From Anaerolineaceae bacterium UBA6133 (GTDB lineage Bacteria; Chloroflexota; Anaerolineae; Anaerolineales; Anaerolineaceae): a DNA stretch of 58,547 bases. The position numbers and the translations under genes were made by a program. The stretch is from positions 1 to 58,547 of the forward strand of contig DIVL01000070.1 of assembly GCA_002435825.1 (NCBI GenBank), in the 5' to 3' direction. Under the pieces are notes generated by a model, which worked only from the letters and a program-made list of their open reading frames with translations, was not told where the DNA came from and searched no databases. This document shows positions 1 to 8,767 of this stretch, piece after piece; within the stretch, counting starts at the first letter, position 1; every line of letters starts with the position of its first letter.

Positions 1-418
1 GTTGCACTTATGAGTTGAATTCAAGGGGTGAATATTTACACTTTTTTCTATCAAATAGTTCATCTCGGATCGTAGAGGAAACCCCGTGTTTGCCACAGTG
101 ACGGGTCACCACGGGGGGTGACCCCTACATCGGGTGTTTGAGGGAAAGGTAGCTTTCGTACCGGCAGACCCCTTGTCAAGACAATGATGGTTTAAATGTT
201 GTTTAGGCTGATTGTTTACACTTTTATCCTCCAAGCACATCATCTCGTATCGTAGAGATAACCCCGTGTTTGCCACAGTGACGGGTCACCACGGGGGGTG
301 ACCCCTACATCTGGTGTTTGAGGGTAAGGTAGCTATCGTAGCGGCAGACCCCCGTGTCTGCCCTTAAGACTGTAAACAATCGCACCTGTCGGTAAAATGC
401 GACTTTTACGTTACCTGG
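1..418. repeat. Non-coding region with 180-bp-period direct repeat
   Basis: No convincing gene is present. Bases 31-172 and 211-352 are near-identical and offset by exactly 180 bases. Each copy carries a TTTACACTTTT start, a CCCCGTG...CACGGGG pairing and a nested GGGTCACC/GGTGACCC palindrome. The leader of the second copy (174-210, starting TGTCAAGAC) recurs at 38230. The region lies downstream of the uridine kinase gene (419-1759, minus strand), so it may include that gene's 3' UTR, but no classical terminator is obvious. Confidence 0.85.
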
Positions 419-1759
419 CTAGTACTTATAAATTCCACCGCCAATAAACTCACGGATCACGGAATTCTCAGGAACAATGCTGTCATCTTCAAACGCGTCC
501 ATCTCCTGGAATAACGCGTTTACCCTGTCAGCCCGCTCCCAGGCATCCCGACGCAGAGGATCATCCTTGTATTCTTCCGCCCAACGGGCAAAGGAGGCGC
601 CCAACTTTGCCTTGTAAAGCGGGAGCTCGTAAGGCATGGCGCTGTTGACGATCGTATCGGTGGTGTTGATGTAAGGGATGATGTGGCGCAGCTCGCTGGA
701 GCGCACGTAATGCCAGTGGAGCAGCGTCTGGGTGGCATCATAAGCGCGATGAGACGCGTCCCGCAGCATGCGGCGCATCAGGCGCACATCCGTCCAGCGT
801 GCGTAATGCCCCTGGCTGTCCTTTAGCTGCAGCAGCGGCTCAATGTAAAGCTTGAATTTCCATTCGTTGGGCACGTCTTCCGTCATCTCGGGATACAGAC
901 CATGCAGGCTGTCAATCAGGATGATTTCCTGATGACCAAGTTTCATCGGCGTGTGATCGGGAACGCTTCTGCCGGTCTTGAAATCGTAGTATGGAATGCG
1001 AATCTCACGCCCCTTGAACAGATCGGTCAGATTCTGATTGATCAGCTTCATATTGAGAGCCTGAGGAGTCTCAAAGTCGTAATCGCCAAATTCATCCTTT
1101 GGATGCATATCGAGATCATAGAAATAGTGATCAATATTCAGGGTGATCAGCTTAAACCCGAATTCAGCCAGGTGCTCCCCAATCTTGATCGTGGTGGTGG
1201 TTTTCCCGCTCGAAGATGGACCTGCCACGAAGACCATGCGGACTTCATCTCGCCGGTCAAGGATCATATTGGCAGCGTTTTCGACATCCTCATGATAGGC
1301 AGCCTCAGCAGCAGTCACGATCTCATGCAGACGGTCGTTTCGGATGGCTTCATTCAGCAGGGCAGTCGTGTGGACATTGTGGGAGCAAGCCCAGTCCAAA
1401 GTCTGCCAGAGTTTAGGCCAGGGGATATTGCCTGAGGGCATGCGGTCGCGGTCGGTACGCTTTTCGCGTTGGCGGGCGCGCTCCTCGCGGTAGAGGATGT
1501 ACGCTTTCGCGACCTTGGCGCGACCGTTTTCGATCAACACCTTCTCGACCATATCCTGGATCTGTTCAATGTTTGGCATCTCGCCTTCAGGCGTGCTCTG
1601 CTCCAGTTGGCTCACCACCTGGTCAGCCAGGGCTTCAGAAGCGGAACGGTCACGCCCTCCCACAGCGACTGCTGCCCGGTAAATCGCGTTTGCGATTCGC
1701 TTCGGGGTAAAGGGCACCACGCTGCCATCTCGTTTGACTACATGGGTGATTTTTGTCAT
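419..1759 (-). CDS. ATP-cone domain/uridine kinase fusion protein
   Basis: A 446-residue cytoplasmic protein. Residues 1-100 match an ATP-cone: KRDGSVVPF near the N terminus and the VAKAYILYREER ending typical of that domain. A linker follows, then a P-loop kinase of the uridine kinase/phosphoribulokinase type with Walker A GPSSSGKTTTT at about 179-189, followed by NIDHYFYDL and PYYDFKTG substrate-site segments. The expected reaction is phosphorylation of uridine or a related nucleoside with ATP or GTP. ATP-cones elsewhere (ribonucleotide reductase, NrdR) sense ATP and dATP, so allosteric control is plausible but inferred. The gene stands alone, with an AT-rich promoter region on its 5' side (1760-1830). 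Confidence 0.85.
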   Translation of the reverse strand: MTKITHVVKRDGSVVPFTPKRIANAIYRAAVAVGGRDRSASEALADQVVSQLEQSTPEGEMPNIEQIQDMVEKVLIENGRAKVAKAYILYREERARQREKRTDRDRMPSGNIPWPKLWQTLDWACSHNVHTTALLNEAIRNDRLHEIVTAAEAAYHEDVENAANMILDRRDEVRMVFVAGPSSSGKTTTTIKIGEHLAEFGFKLITLNIDHYFYDLDMHPKDEFGDYDFETPQALNMKLINQNLTDLFKGREIRIPYYDFKTGRSVPDHTPMKLGHQEIILIDSLHGLYPEMTEDVPNEWKFKLYIEPLLQLKDSQGHYARWTDVRLMRRMLRDASHRAYDATQTLLHWHYVRSSELRHIIPYINTTDTIVNSAMPYELPLYKAKLGASFARWAEEYKDDPLRRDAWERADRVNALFQEMDAFEDDSIVPENSVIREFIGGGIYKY

Positions 1760-1930
1760 CAGAACCTCCGCAGAATTCCGGTTTTTGGCTATGTTAATAA
1801 TTAAATTATAGCATTTCGAGTCCGGTCTTGCATGGTTAAGGTTTTATCACTTTGGATGCACGCTTTCCCGGCCTTAAAAGGATTAATAAAACGCTTATGC
1901 GCATCGAAGAAAATTGCCTTGGGTGGATGT

Positions 1931-1936
1931 TATAAT
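1931..1936 (+). promoter_or_regulatory. Extended -10 promoter of CpXC gene
   Basis: TATAAT preceded by TG one base upstream (TGTTATAAT), an extended -10 element. No good -35 is visible. The predicted start point lies about 27 bases before the ATG at 1970. Confidence 0.5.
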
Positions 1937-1969
1937 GCACTCCTGACTAATTAGAAGAAACGAGAAATT

Positions 1970-3328
1970 ATGGCAAAAACCAGTGTTCCATGTCCCCAGT
2001 GCCGTCAGCCAGTTACCATTGAACTGACCCGGCTCTTTGATACCAATACCGATCCCGAAGCCACGCAGAAGCTGCTCTCGGGCTCTGCCAATTATTTCCA
2101 GTGCCCGGTTTGCGGGTATCAGGGTATTTACCCAACTCCGATTGTTTACCATGATCCCGAAAAAGAACTGCTGCTGACCTTCTTCCCCCCGGACCTGCGC
2201 ACTCCGATCAACGAGCAGGAGCGCATCATTGGTCCAATGATCAAAAAAGCCATGGATGACCTCCCTCCCGAGAAACGCAAGTCTTACCTTTTCCGTCCCC
2301 AGACAATGCTGACTCAACAGCGCTTATACGAAACGATCCTCGAAGCTGACGGGATCACCCCTGAAATGATCAAAGCCCAGCAGGAAAAACTTCAGCTCTT
2401 GCAGCAATTACTGGGCGCCAGCACAGAAGGCTTGCCTGAGATGATTAAGCAGAATGATGGAAAAATTGACGAGGAAGTCTTCATGCTCCTCAACCGCCTG
2501 GGGCAAGCCTCCGCTGCGGCTGGTGATCAGCAGAGCCTGGCAGCCCTGGACGCCCTCCAGAAGGCGCTGATTGAACACTCCACGCTCGGCAAAACCGCCG
2601 CGATTGAAGCCGCTGAGACCCAGGAGGCAGTCAAACAGCTCCAGGGACTGAGTAAAACCGGCATCACCCGCGAAAACCTGCTGGACCTCCTGATCAAGAG
2701 CGCCAATTCAGACATCCGCCTGACCACCATCGCCTCCATGGCTCGCGGTGGGCTTGACTATTCCTTCTTCCAGATTTTGTCCGACAAGATTGAAGCAAGT
2801 TCGGGGGAAGAAAAGGGTCAGCTTGAATCCCTGCGCCAGCGCCTGCTCAGCATCACCGAAGCCGTCGACGAAGTCATGAAAACCCAGCTCGAAGAAGCAC
2901 GCAAGCTCGTGAATGAGCTCCTGGAAGCCGAAGATATTGAGAAAGCCACCCAGGAAGCCCTGCCGCGCTTCACTCAAGCAATAGCAGAAGTGATCAACCA
3001 GGAAGCTCAGGCTGCGCAAGCCGCCAAAGATGAGGCGAAACTGCGCAAACTGAGCCAGATCATCACTATTATCCAGTCAGCCGACAGCTCAACCGCTTCC
3101 CTCCAGTTTATCGACGCCCTGCTTCAGGAAGAAAATGCTGAGAATCGCGCGAAAATGTTGGAAGACTCAGGGGATCTGGTGGATGATGAATTCATGCAAG
3201 TAATGGGGAGCCTGCTTGGTCAGATGGAACAACAGGGGGAGCAGTCAGAGATACTCGATCGTCTGAAAGACCTGAATCGTGAGGTTCTGCGCTTCACCAT
3301 GAAACGCAACCTGCAATCCGGCAACTAA
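1970..3328 (+). CDS. CpXC domain protein with long helical C-terminal region
   Basis: A 452-residue soluble protein. The N terminus has two CPxC knuckles (CPQC at 8-11 and CPVC near 45-48), which define the CpXC family, presumably zinc-binding. The segment around residues 50-110 fits the rest of that domain. The remainder is Gln/Glu/Ala/Leu-rich and probably helical or coiled-coil; it has no recognisable catalytic motif. The start has purine-rich AGAAGAAACGAG upstream. The stop lies four bases from the stop of the convergent FHA regulator gene. CpXC proteins have no established biochemical role, so no function is assigned. Confidence 0.75.
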   Translation: MAKTSVPCPQCRQPVTIELTRLFDTNTDPEATQKLLSGSANYFQCPVCGYQGIYPTPIVYHDPEKELLLTFFPPDLRTPINEQERIIGPMIKKAMDDLPPEKRKSYLFRPQTMLTQQRLYETILEADGITPEMIKAQQEKLQLLQQLLGASTEGLPEMIKQNDGKIDEEVFMLLNRLGQASAAAGDQQSLAALDALQKALIEHSTLGKTAAIEAAETQEAVKQLQGLSKTGITRENLLDLLIKSANSDIRLTTIASMARGGLDYSFFQILSDKIEASSGEEKGQLESLRQRLLSITEAVDEVMKTQLEEARKLVNELLEAEDIEKATQEALPRFTQAIAEVINQEAQAAQAAKDEAKLRKLSQIITIIQSADSSTASLQFIDALLQEENAENRAKMLEDSGDLVDDEFMQVMGSLLGQMEQQGEQSEILDRLKDLNREVLRFTMKRNLQSGN

Positions 3329-3332
3329 ACCT

Positions 3333-3977
3333 TCAGTGCGGTTCGTTTTGCAGCCGCAGTCCATGACCCCGAACGGTGACAATGTAATCGTAATCGGGGT
3401 CAATTTGATTAAGGCGGTCACGCAGGCGTCTCAAGAGGGCGTCAAAAGCCTGTTCTGTAACCCAGCGCGTGTCTTCCTCCCAAACCGCTTCAATCAAAGC
3501 CTCTCGGCTGACGACCTCGCCGGCATTCTGATACAGCTTAGCCAGCAGGTTGAACTGCTGCGCTGAAAGCGGCGGATCCAACTCGACACCCTGCACCCAA
3601 ACGCGCTTCGAAGCGCTTTCAAGACGCAGGTTAAACACCTGGCTCATCTCCGGAGGCAGGTCGCTGAGCGGCAAAGTGGCATCGGAGCTTAGAAAAAGGA
3701 AAGTCTGCGTCAGGGCAATCTGGATTTCGTCCGCTTCCACCAGCTTTACTTCAGTGGAAACAGGTTGGTTATTGACAAATGTGCCGTTCTTGCTGCCCAA
3801 ATCTTCCAGGAGGATGCCTTTTCCGGTATTGGTGACCCGGGCATGCTGCCTGGAAACCTGGCGGTCAGGAATCACGATATCGCATACCCCGTCACGCCCG
3901 ATCAACAGTCGACCCTTCACAATCCACTGCTGCCCATTGAGCGGACCTTCATTTGCTATCAGGACTGGATCTTCCAT
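3333..3977 (-). CDS. FHA domain/winged-helix DNA-binding regulator
   Basis: A 214-residue cytoplasmic protein. Residues about 20-95 form an FHA phosphothreonine-binding domain (GRDGVCDIVIPD, SRQHARV, LGSKNGTFVN). Residues about 115-212 match the OmpR/PhoB-type winged helix (AQQFNLLAKLY, VSREALIEAVW, LRRLRDRL, VRGHGLRL). The FHA-then-wing order is the reverse of mycobacterial EmbR, and there is no BTAD domain. It is divergent from the Ser/Thr kinase gene at 4088, across a region with back-to-back TATAAT boxes. This suggests the kinase phosphorylates it or a partner it reads; that pairing is inferred from position only. Confidence 0.85.
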   Translation of the reverse strand: MEDPVLIANEGPLNGQQWIVKGRLLIGRDGVCDIVIPDRQVSRQHARVTNTGKGILLEDLGSKNGTFVNNQPVSTEVKLVEADEIQIALTQTFLFLSSDATLPLSDLPPEMSQVFNLRLESASKRVWVQGVELDPPLSAQQFNLLAKLYQNAGEVVSREALIEAVWEEDTRWVTEQAFDALLRRLRDRLNQIDPDYDYIVTVRGHGLRLQNEPH

Positions 3978-4002
3978 TTCTCACACTTACCGTTTCAGAC
4001 TA

Positions 4003-4020
4003 TAATTTAACATTATAATG
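4003..4020. promoter_or_regulatory. Divergent promoter region between FHA regulator and kinase
   Basis: Two TATAAT hexamers sit a few bases apart on the plus strand (ACTATAATTTAACATTATAA), and the second also reads TATAAT on the minus strand. This gives -10 candidates in both directions between the regulator (start 3977) and the kinase (start 4088). No clear -35 elements are visible. Confidence 0.5.
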
Positions 4021-4087
4021 CAAACAGGCTGCTCAAAACCTTACGCCGGAATTACAGCAGCCCAAGTAGCAAAGAGAGATAGAGGTC

Positions 4088-5080
4088 ATGCCCTTTCAGA
4101 CTCGCATTGGCGCCGTGCTTCATGAGCGCTATGAAATTGTTCGCATCATTGGCCAGGGTGGATATGGTTTTATTTACCTTGCACAGGATCAACGCCTTGC
4201 GGGCAGATATTGTGCCGTAAAACAAGTTAGTTACGACCCCACCTTTCCACCCGCTATGCTGCAGGAAGCCCGTGACCAGTTCATGCGCGAGGCGACCGTT
4301 TTGGCACGCCTTGATTACCCCAACCTGCCCAAAGTCTCTGACTTCTTCTCAATTGAGGATATCGATTTTCTCGTGATGGATTATGTGCCCGGGGACGACC
4401 TGCGCGCACTCCTGGCAAAAGCGGAAAACAGCGACAAATTTCTGCAGGAATCGGAGGTTTTGGCCTGGGCTTTGCAAATCGGTGATGCCCTGATTTATCT
4501 CCACAGCCAGGACCCTCCCATTCTTCACCGCGATATCAAGCCCTCCAATATCAAGCTGACCCCCAGCGGTTTAGTGAAGCTTGTAGACTTCGGTCTGGTG
4601 AAGTTGCTTGCTCCGGGAGAAGTCACCATCACCATCATGCAGGGGCAGGGCACTGCCCTCTACACGCCCCTGGAGCAGTATGGCGGCGAGAGCAGCCACA
4701 CGGATGCCCGGGCTGACATCTACGCCTTCGCCTGCACACTCTACCACCTGCTCACCAACACGCCACCTGCCAACGTGCGCGACCGCTTCCTGAACCCCGA
4801 AAGCCTGGCTGCGCCACGCGCGCTCAACCCCGCCATCTCTCCAAAAGTGGAGGATGCAATTTTGTGGGGTATGGCTCTGCACCCCAATGACCGTCCCAAA
4901 GACGTGCGTGATTTCATCAAGGCGCTGACTGGCGAGAGCACCAGCCGACTGCGCCAGTTGAGCAGTCATACTGGGCGCACCAATAATGGGCAACTCGGAC
5001 CAGCCGAAACCCGCCTGGCGTGGATGGCGGCAGGGCTGACCTTTTTAAGTTTGCTTCTCACAATTATTCACAATTTATAG
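4088..5080 (+). CDS. Tail-anchored serine/threonine protein kinase
   Basis: A 330-residue Hanks-type kinase. It has a glycine loop GQGGYG (22-27), catalytic Lys in AVKQ (about 45), catalytic loop HRDIKPSN (about 147-154) and DFG in the VDFGLVK segment. A single membrane segment lies at the very C terminus (about 310-328) with almost nothing beyond it, so there is no extracellular sensor such as PASTA. The kinase would be cytoplasmic-facing and tail-anchored. AGAGG precedes the ATG. It is divergent from the FHA/winged-helix gene, a likely signalling partner. Confidence 0.9.
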   Translation: MPFQTRIGAVLHERYEIVRIIGQGGYGFIYLAQDQRLAGRYCAVKQVSYDPTFPPAMLQEARDQFMREATVLARLDYPNLPKVSDFFSIEDIDFLVMDYVPGDDLRALLAKAENSDKFLQESEVLAWALQIGDALIYLHSQDPPILHRDIKPSNIKLTPSGLVKLVDFGLVKLLAPGEVTITIMQGQGTALYTPLEQYGGESSHTDARADIYAFACTLYHLLTNTPPANVRDRFLNPESLAAPRALNPAISPKVEDAILWGMALHPNDRPKDVRDFIKALTGESTSRLRQLSSHTGRTNNGQLGPAETRLAWMAAGLTFLSLLLTIIHNL

Positions 5081-5139
5081 TTTGGATAAAGTTCTATCTT
5101 GCAAGAGCCTGGCTCAATACTTGTTGGCATTTAGTTTGG

Positions 5140-7962
5140 TCAAATGTTTGCGGGCGGTTTCATTCCCTCAACCCGCAGCCACCAAACGAGGGCAGCAAGC
5201 CAGCCAAATAACATTCCGACCACAGTCATCTGAACGATGAACCATGAGCTGCTTTGCTTGACCAATTCCACCAGGCTGTCAATGCCCAGGGTGAGCAGCA
5301 GGTACGCCAACAGTCCGCCGATCAGGGTGCAAAAACCTGAGCGGAACGCCCAGCCAGACCCGCCCCACCAGCGGAACCCAACCAGAAAAGCCACCCCGTA
5401 TCCTGCAATCAATATCAGCACGATCAGGAACCAATCCATCATGCTTGGGAAACCCGTGGTGTTGGCTCCCGGTTCGGGGGTCTCGCTTGGAACCGGCGTC
5501 TGAGTGGCAGGAGGGGTAATGGTGGGGGTGGGCTGAATGGTGGGAGTCGGAGTAGGCATGATAACCTGCGCCAGACCGCCCTGCGTGTTCAGTACCAGCG
5601 TGCCCGAAACCATCGCCGGTTCACTGGCAGCATTAACCTCCAGGATCCCATCGCGCTCGATCCGGTAGTTAATTGTGGCAAGACCGTCCACGGTCAAAGC
5701 ATCCAGCTGGTCGATGATGAGGTCCTCCCCTGCCAGGCGAACCGTAAACCGCACGACTGTTCCATCAGGGACAGAATGACTATTCTTGTCGAGCACAGGT
5801 CCAGCCTGAATGCGCACCGTTTCTCCCATCCGGAAGAGTGGTACTGGTGTTACTGGCTCCCCCGAAATAGGCACTTCGGGTGTGGGAGTCAGATCCGCGG
5901 TGCTCAATGAGGCGGTTAGCAGCGCGATGGGGATGACCTGGTTGGGGTGCGGCGCCGTTTGCTGACCGAGGTCGTAGCCAACCGTGTTCAGGCTGACCGG
6001 CAGCGAGCCGACTGGCTGTGCTTCCTGCATCAGCACGCGTGCCGAAATTTCCAGGGCAGCCTGGGTCTTATCATACAATGCATAGTACGCCGTCAGTTTC
6101 GCGATTTCGGTGCTGTCGAGATAATATGGCTCTCCATAGGAAAAGACAATCACGTTTTTGTTTTGCAGGAGATCCACTCTCTCAGCCAACAAACGTTTTA
6201 AAGCATAGGTTTGCGGTAGGCTTGAGTCGAGTCCCTGGAAGTTAAAAATGATCCACTTCGAACGCCGCAGGTTATCAATCATAAAGGGGTCTGAAGGCTC
6301 ACTGACCTGGTCGAGAATCTCAGTGAGCTGCACAAAGCTGTAGGAACTGATGCGCGATTCTGAAAGCTGCCGGCTGCCTTTGCTTCCATACAAGTCGTTA
6401 AGTGCAGTAGAGAAAGCGGTGGTAGAAAGGCGATTCAGATTCTCACAATTACTGCACTGCTGCAGAGTGCGGGTATCAGTAAAAACGGTAATATACTCCG
6501 AGTAAGCCGGGGGTCGAGGAAGCAATCCGCCCAGAAATTCCTGTGAGGGGGCGATCAGGGTTGCGCCTTCACGGGCGGTTTTCAGGCTTACTGCAGCCGA
6601 CTTGCCAATAAGTTCCAGATCTTCGACCTCTGGTAATACCTGCTCAAGATTAAACTCCGGGAATCGGTTGAGCTTTGCCTGCAGGATGCGCCTCACGGAG
6701 GCATCCACCTGCTGTGCGAAGACACTGTCTTCCTGGTATTTGGCGGTAAATGATTCCAAGGTTGTGCGGATGGTGGTAAAAGGATCAAGATCGTTTTTCG
6801 CCCAGAAATTATCGAGATAAAGCATATCATTCCCAGCCAGGAAAGCGGTGCGGGCGATGTCGATCGGATCAAACTCGTTGCCAGTCGGATCAAAGAAGAG
6901 CCGCACGGCACGACTGCCCAGACTATCGCTGATAGTCAATCCTCCAGCCTGTCGCCAGGTTGCGATCGGTTCCACGCTGAGCAACTGGGCAAGGGCAGCC
7001 TGGTCAAAGCTGACTGGCTTAGTTGTCGCCCGAATATTGCCTTGAAGTCCCTGGAAACGGATGTGCGAAACCATGAAACCATCTGCCTGCTGCAACGGGT
7101 CTTGGGCGCCTGCTACAGCCATAAATGGCGATAGTTCAATTTGCTTGAGTTGCTCAAGAGATTTCTGGATGGTGGATACCTCTTCGAGCGGCGGTCGGTC
7201 TGCGCCGCCAAGCCCTGGGAAGTGGCGCGCGATCACACTCATCTGCCCCTCGCTGCCGGTGTGCAGCCCCGAGATATAAGCCTGCGCCAGCAACCCTACC
7301 CAGTAGGGATCGCCGCCAAAGCTCTCTGTGCCCGCGTTTGCCGCCTGCAGGAGATCACTGGTATCAACTACGTCCAGCGAAGGTCCCAGGTACAGGTTGA
7401 AGCCCATGGCTGTGAGTTCCCGACCTAAAGCCTGGCCTACCTGCATGGCGTTTTCCTCCGACCAGGTAGCGCCAATTGCCATGGGGTTGGGCAGTTGGGT
7501 GAGGTCCTCGAGGAATTGATCCTGCTTGCCAGTTTCATCTTTTTGTGAAATGCCGATATAAAGTGGAACAAATGCAGGCAGGTCCTGAGCCTCTGGCTGA
7601 GAATTATCCGGGTCAATAACCGCTTGACTTTTCTGCCAGGCAAGCTGCTGGAGTGTTTCGATTATTACCCTGGTTGAGCTTGCCGTGTCCGTTCCGCTAA
7701 AGTTGTCGTGGGAGCTGCTCAGTACCACACCGCCGATGTGGTAATCCAGGATCAGTTGCGCCAGCGGACCTTCGGGCGTGACATCTCTTCCATCAAAGGT
7801 GATCAGGAAGAGCTGCCCCACCTTTTCTGCCGGTGTCATCTCAGCCATAAGGGCATCAATATCGCTTTGGGCAAGGACTGGATCCGCGGAGGAAATCAAT
7901 AGCAGGGGTTGCGCCAGCAACGCCAGCACGAGCGCGAACAGAAGCAGCCGGCGGGCTTTCAC
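5140..7962 (-). CDS. Membrane-anchored GH3 (NagZ-like) glycoside hydrolase
   Basis: About 940 residues. I chose the GTG at 7962 because a GGAGGG ribosome site lies five bases upstream and the protein then begins MKARRLLLFALVL, a good signal peptide; ATGs at 8001 and 7989 lie inside the upstream gene. The N-terminal half is a GH3 barrel (VGQLFLITFDG, ARHFPGLGG, ISDSLGS with the likely nucleophile Asp). The His-Asp dyad motif of true NagZ (DSH after the HFPG block) is absent. A beta-rich region follows, then a Pro/Thr linker and three C-terminal membrane helices, so the enzyme should face outward. It is downstream of, and nearly abuts, the glycerophosphodiesterase gene. Substrate unknown; a beta-N-acetylhexosaminidase is one possibility. 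Confidence 0.8.
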   Translation of the reverse strand: MKARRLLLFALVLALLAQPLLLISSADPVLAQSDIDALMAEMTPAEKVGQLFLITFDGRDVTPEGPLAQLILDYHIGGVVLSSSHDNFSGTDTASSTRVIIETLQQLAWQKSQAVIDPDNSQPEAQDLPAFVPLYIGISQKDETGKQDQFLEDLTQLPNPMAIGATWSEENAMQVGQALGRELTAMGFNLYLGPSLDVVDTSDLLQAANAGTESFGGDPYWVGLLAQAYISGLHTGSEGQMSVIARHFPGLGGADRPPLEEVSTIQKSLEQLKQIELSPFMAVAGAQDPLQQADGFMVSHIRFQGLQGNIRATTKPVSFDQAALAQLLSVEPIATWRQAGGLTISDSLGSRAVRLFFDPTGNEFDPIDIARTAFLAGNDMLYLDNFWAKNDLDPFTTIRTTLESFTAKYQEDSVFAQQVDASVRRILQAKLNRFPEFNLEQVLPEVEDLELIGKSAAVSLKTAREGATLIAPSQEFLGGLLPRPPAYSEYITVFTDTRTLQQCSNCENLNRLSTTAFSTALNDLYGSKGSRQLSESRISSYSFVQLTEILDQVSEPSDPFMIDNLRRSKWIIFNFQGLDSSLPQTYALKRLLAERVDLLQNKNVIVFSYGEPYYLDSTEIAKLTAYYALYDKTQAALEISARVLMQEAQPVGSLPVSLNTVGYDLGQQTAPHPNQVIPIALLTASLSTADLTPTPEVPISGEPVTPVPLFRMGETVRIQAGPVLDKNSHSVPDGTVVRFTVRLAGEDLIIDQLDALTVDGLATINYRIERDGILEVNAASEPAMVSGTLVLNTQGGLAQVIMPTPTPTIQPTPTITPPATQTPVPSETPEPGANTTGFPSMMDWFLIVLILIAGYGVAFLVGFRWWGGSGWAFRSGFCTLIGGLLAYLLLTLGIDSLVELVKQSSSWFIVQMTVVGMLFGWLAALVWWLRVEGMKPPANI

Positions 7963-7963
7963 C

Positions 7964-8713
7964 TTATCCCTCCAGAACTTGTCGGGCATGAGCAGGGTCA
8001 TTGCAGAAGATCATGTCCACACCTAAAGCTTGCATGCGGCGCAGTTCATCTGGCGCATCCACCGTCCAAACGCTCACTTTTTGCCCCAACTTGTGCCTGG
8101 AATGCACCATTTTTGGGGAGACATCGCGGTAATATGGGTGCAGATCATCCGCCCCAAAGCGCCGACCCCAAAAACCGCGCATAGGCAAGCCAAGCAGTCC
8201 GGGTAAGGTCAGGAGACCCGTTCTGATTTCCGGTGCCAGGGATTTTGCGCGCGGGAGGTTGCGGGCATTGAAAGATGAAAGCAAAACGCTATGGTTGAGA
8301 CCATGTTTTTTTACCAGAGCAACCACCAGATCGGGGAGTTGATCTTTGGGGGTTTTGTAATTTTTGAGTTCAACATTGATCAAAAATTTGCTGCCAAGCT
8401 CGGCGAAAACCTCATCCAGTAAGGGGATGGGTTCACCTTTAAATTTCGGGTCAAACCAACTGCCGGCGTCCAGCTCGCGCAGGGCAGCCACGGGCATATC
8501 GCCCACCTTCCCATGCCCATTGGTAGTGCGTTCCAGCATATCGTCGTGAATGACCACCAGTTTCTGATCCGCCGAGAGCATGACGTCCAGTTCGATGCCG
8601 TCCGCGCCGTTTTCAAGAGCCAGGCGGAACGCCGCCAGCGTGTTTTCAGGGGCATTCGCGGAATCCCCCCGATGGGCAATAATGAGCGGCGTGTGATTAG
8701 CAGTTGGTGACAT
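7964..8713 (-). CDS. ugpQ: Glycerophosphodiester phosphodiesterase
   Basis: A 249-residue GDPD-family TIM barrel. Motifs are IAHRGDSANAPENTLAAF (catalytic HRG and substrate-binding PENT), GIELDVMLSADQ and VVIHDDMLERTTNG (metal and catalytic His). It hydrolyses glycerophosphodiesters to sn-glycerol 3-phosphate and an alcohol, here probably in the cytoplasm because no signal peptide is seen. I chose the ATG at 8713 because TATAAT lies seven bases upstream, so the transcript may begin at the start codon itself; the ATG at 8734 would precede the promoter. The GH3 gene follows one base after the stop. Confidence 0.88.
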   Translation of the reverse strand: MSPTANHTPLIIAHRGDSANAPENTLAAFRLALENGADGIELDVMLSADQKLVVIHDDMLERTTNGHGKVGDMPVAALRELDAGSWFDPKFKGEPIPLLDEVFAELGSKFLINVELKNYKTPKDQLPDLVVALVKKHGLNHSVLLSSFNARNLPRAKSLAPEIRTGLLTLPGLLGLPMRGFWGRRFGADDLHPYYRDVSPKMVHSRHKLGQKVSVWTVDAPDELRRMQALGVDMIFCNDPAHARQVLEG

Positions 8714-8720
8714 CAGCGCA

Positions 8721-8726
8721 ATTATA
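8721..8726 (-). promoter_or_regulatory. -10 box of glycerophosphodiesterase gene (leaderless)
   Basis: TATAAT on the minus strand, with seven bases to the ATG at 8713. A start point about seven bases downstream of a -10 would fall on the A of the ATG. No strong -35 is seen. Confidence 0.55.
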
Positions 8727-8752
8727 GCATGCACGGCTTCACCAGAGCAGGT

Positions 8753-8758
8753 TATAAT
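8753..8758 (+). promoter_or_regulatory. -10 box of ROK-like gene (near-leaderless)
   Basis: TATAAT on the plus strand, nine bases before the ATG at 8768 and facing away from the minus-strand box at 8721-8726. The implied 5' UTR is three bases or fewer. Confidence 0.55.
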
Positions 8759-8767
8759 CCGAACATT

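Noticed and set aside
174..210. Possible insertion-sequence end (TGTCAAGAC leader, also at 38230)
   Set aside because: No transposase, target duplication or matching opposite end is visible in the window, so I list it only as a repeat.
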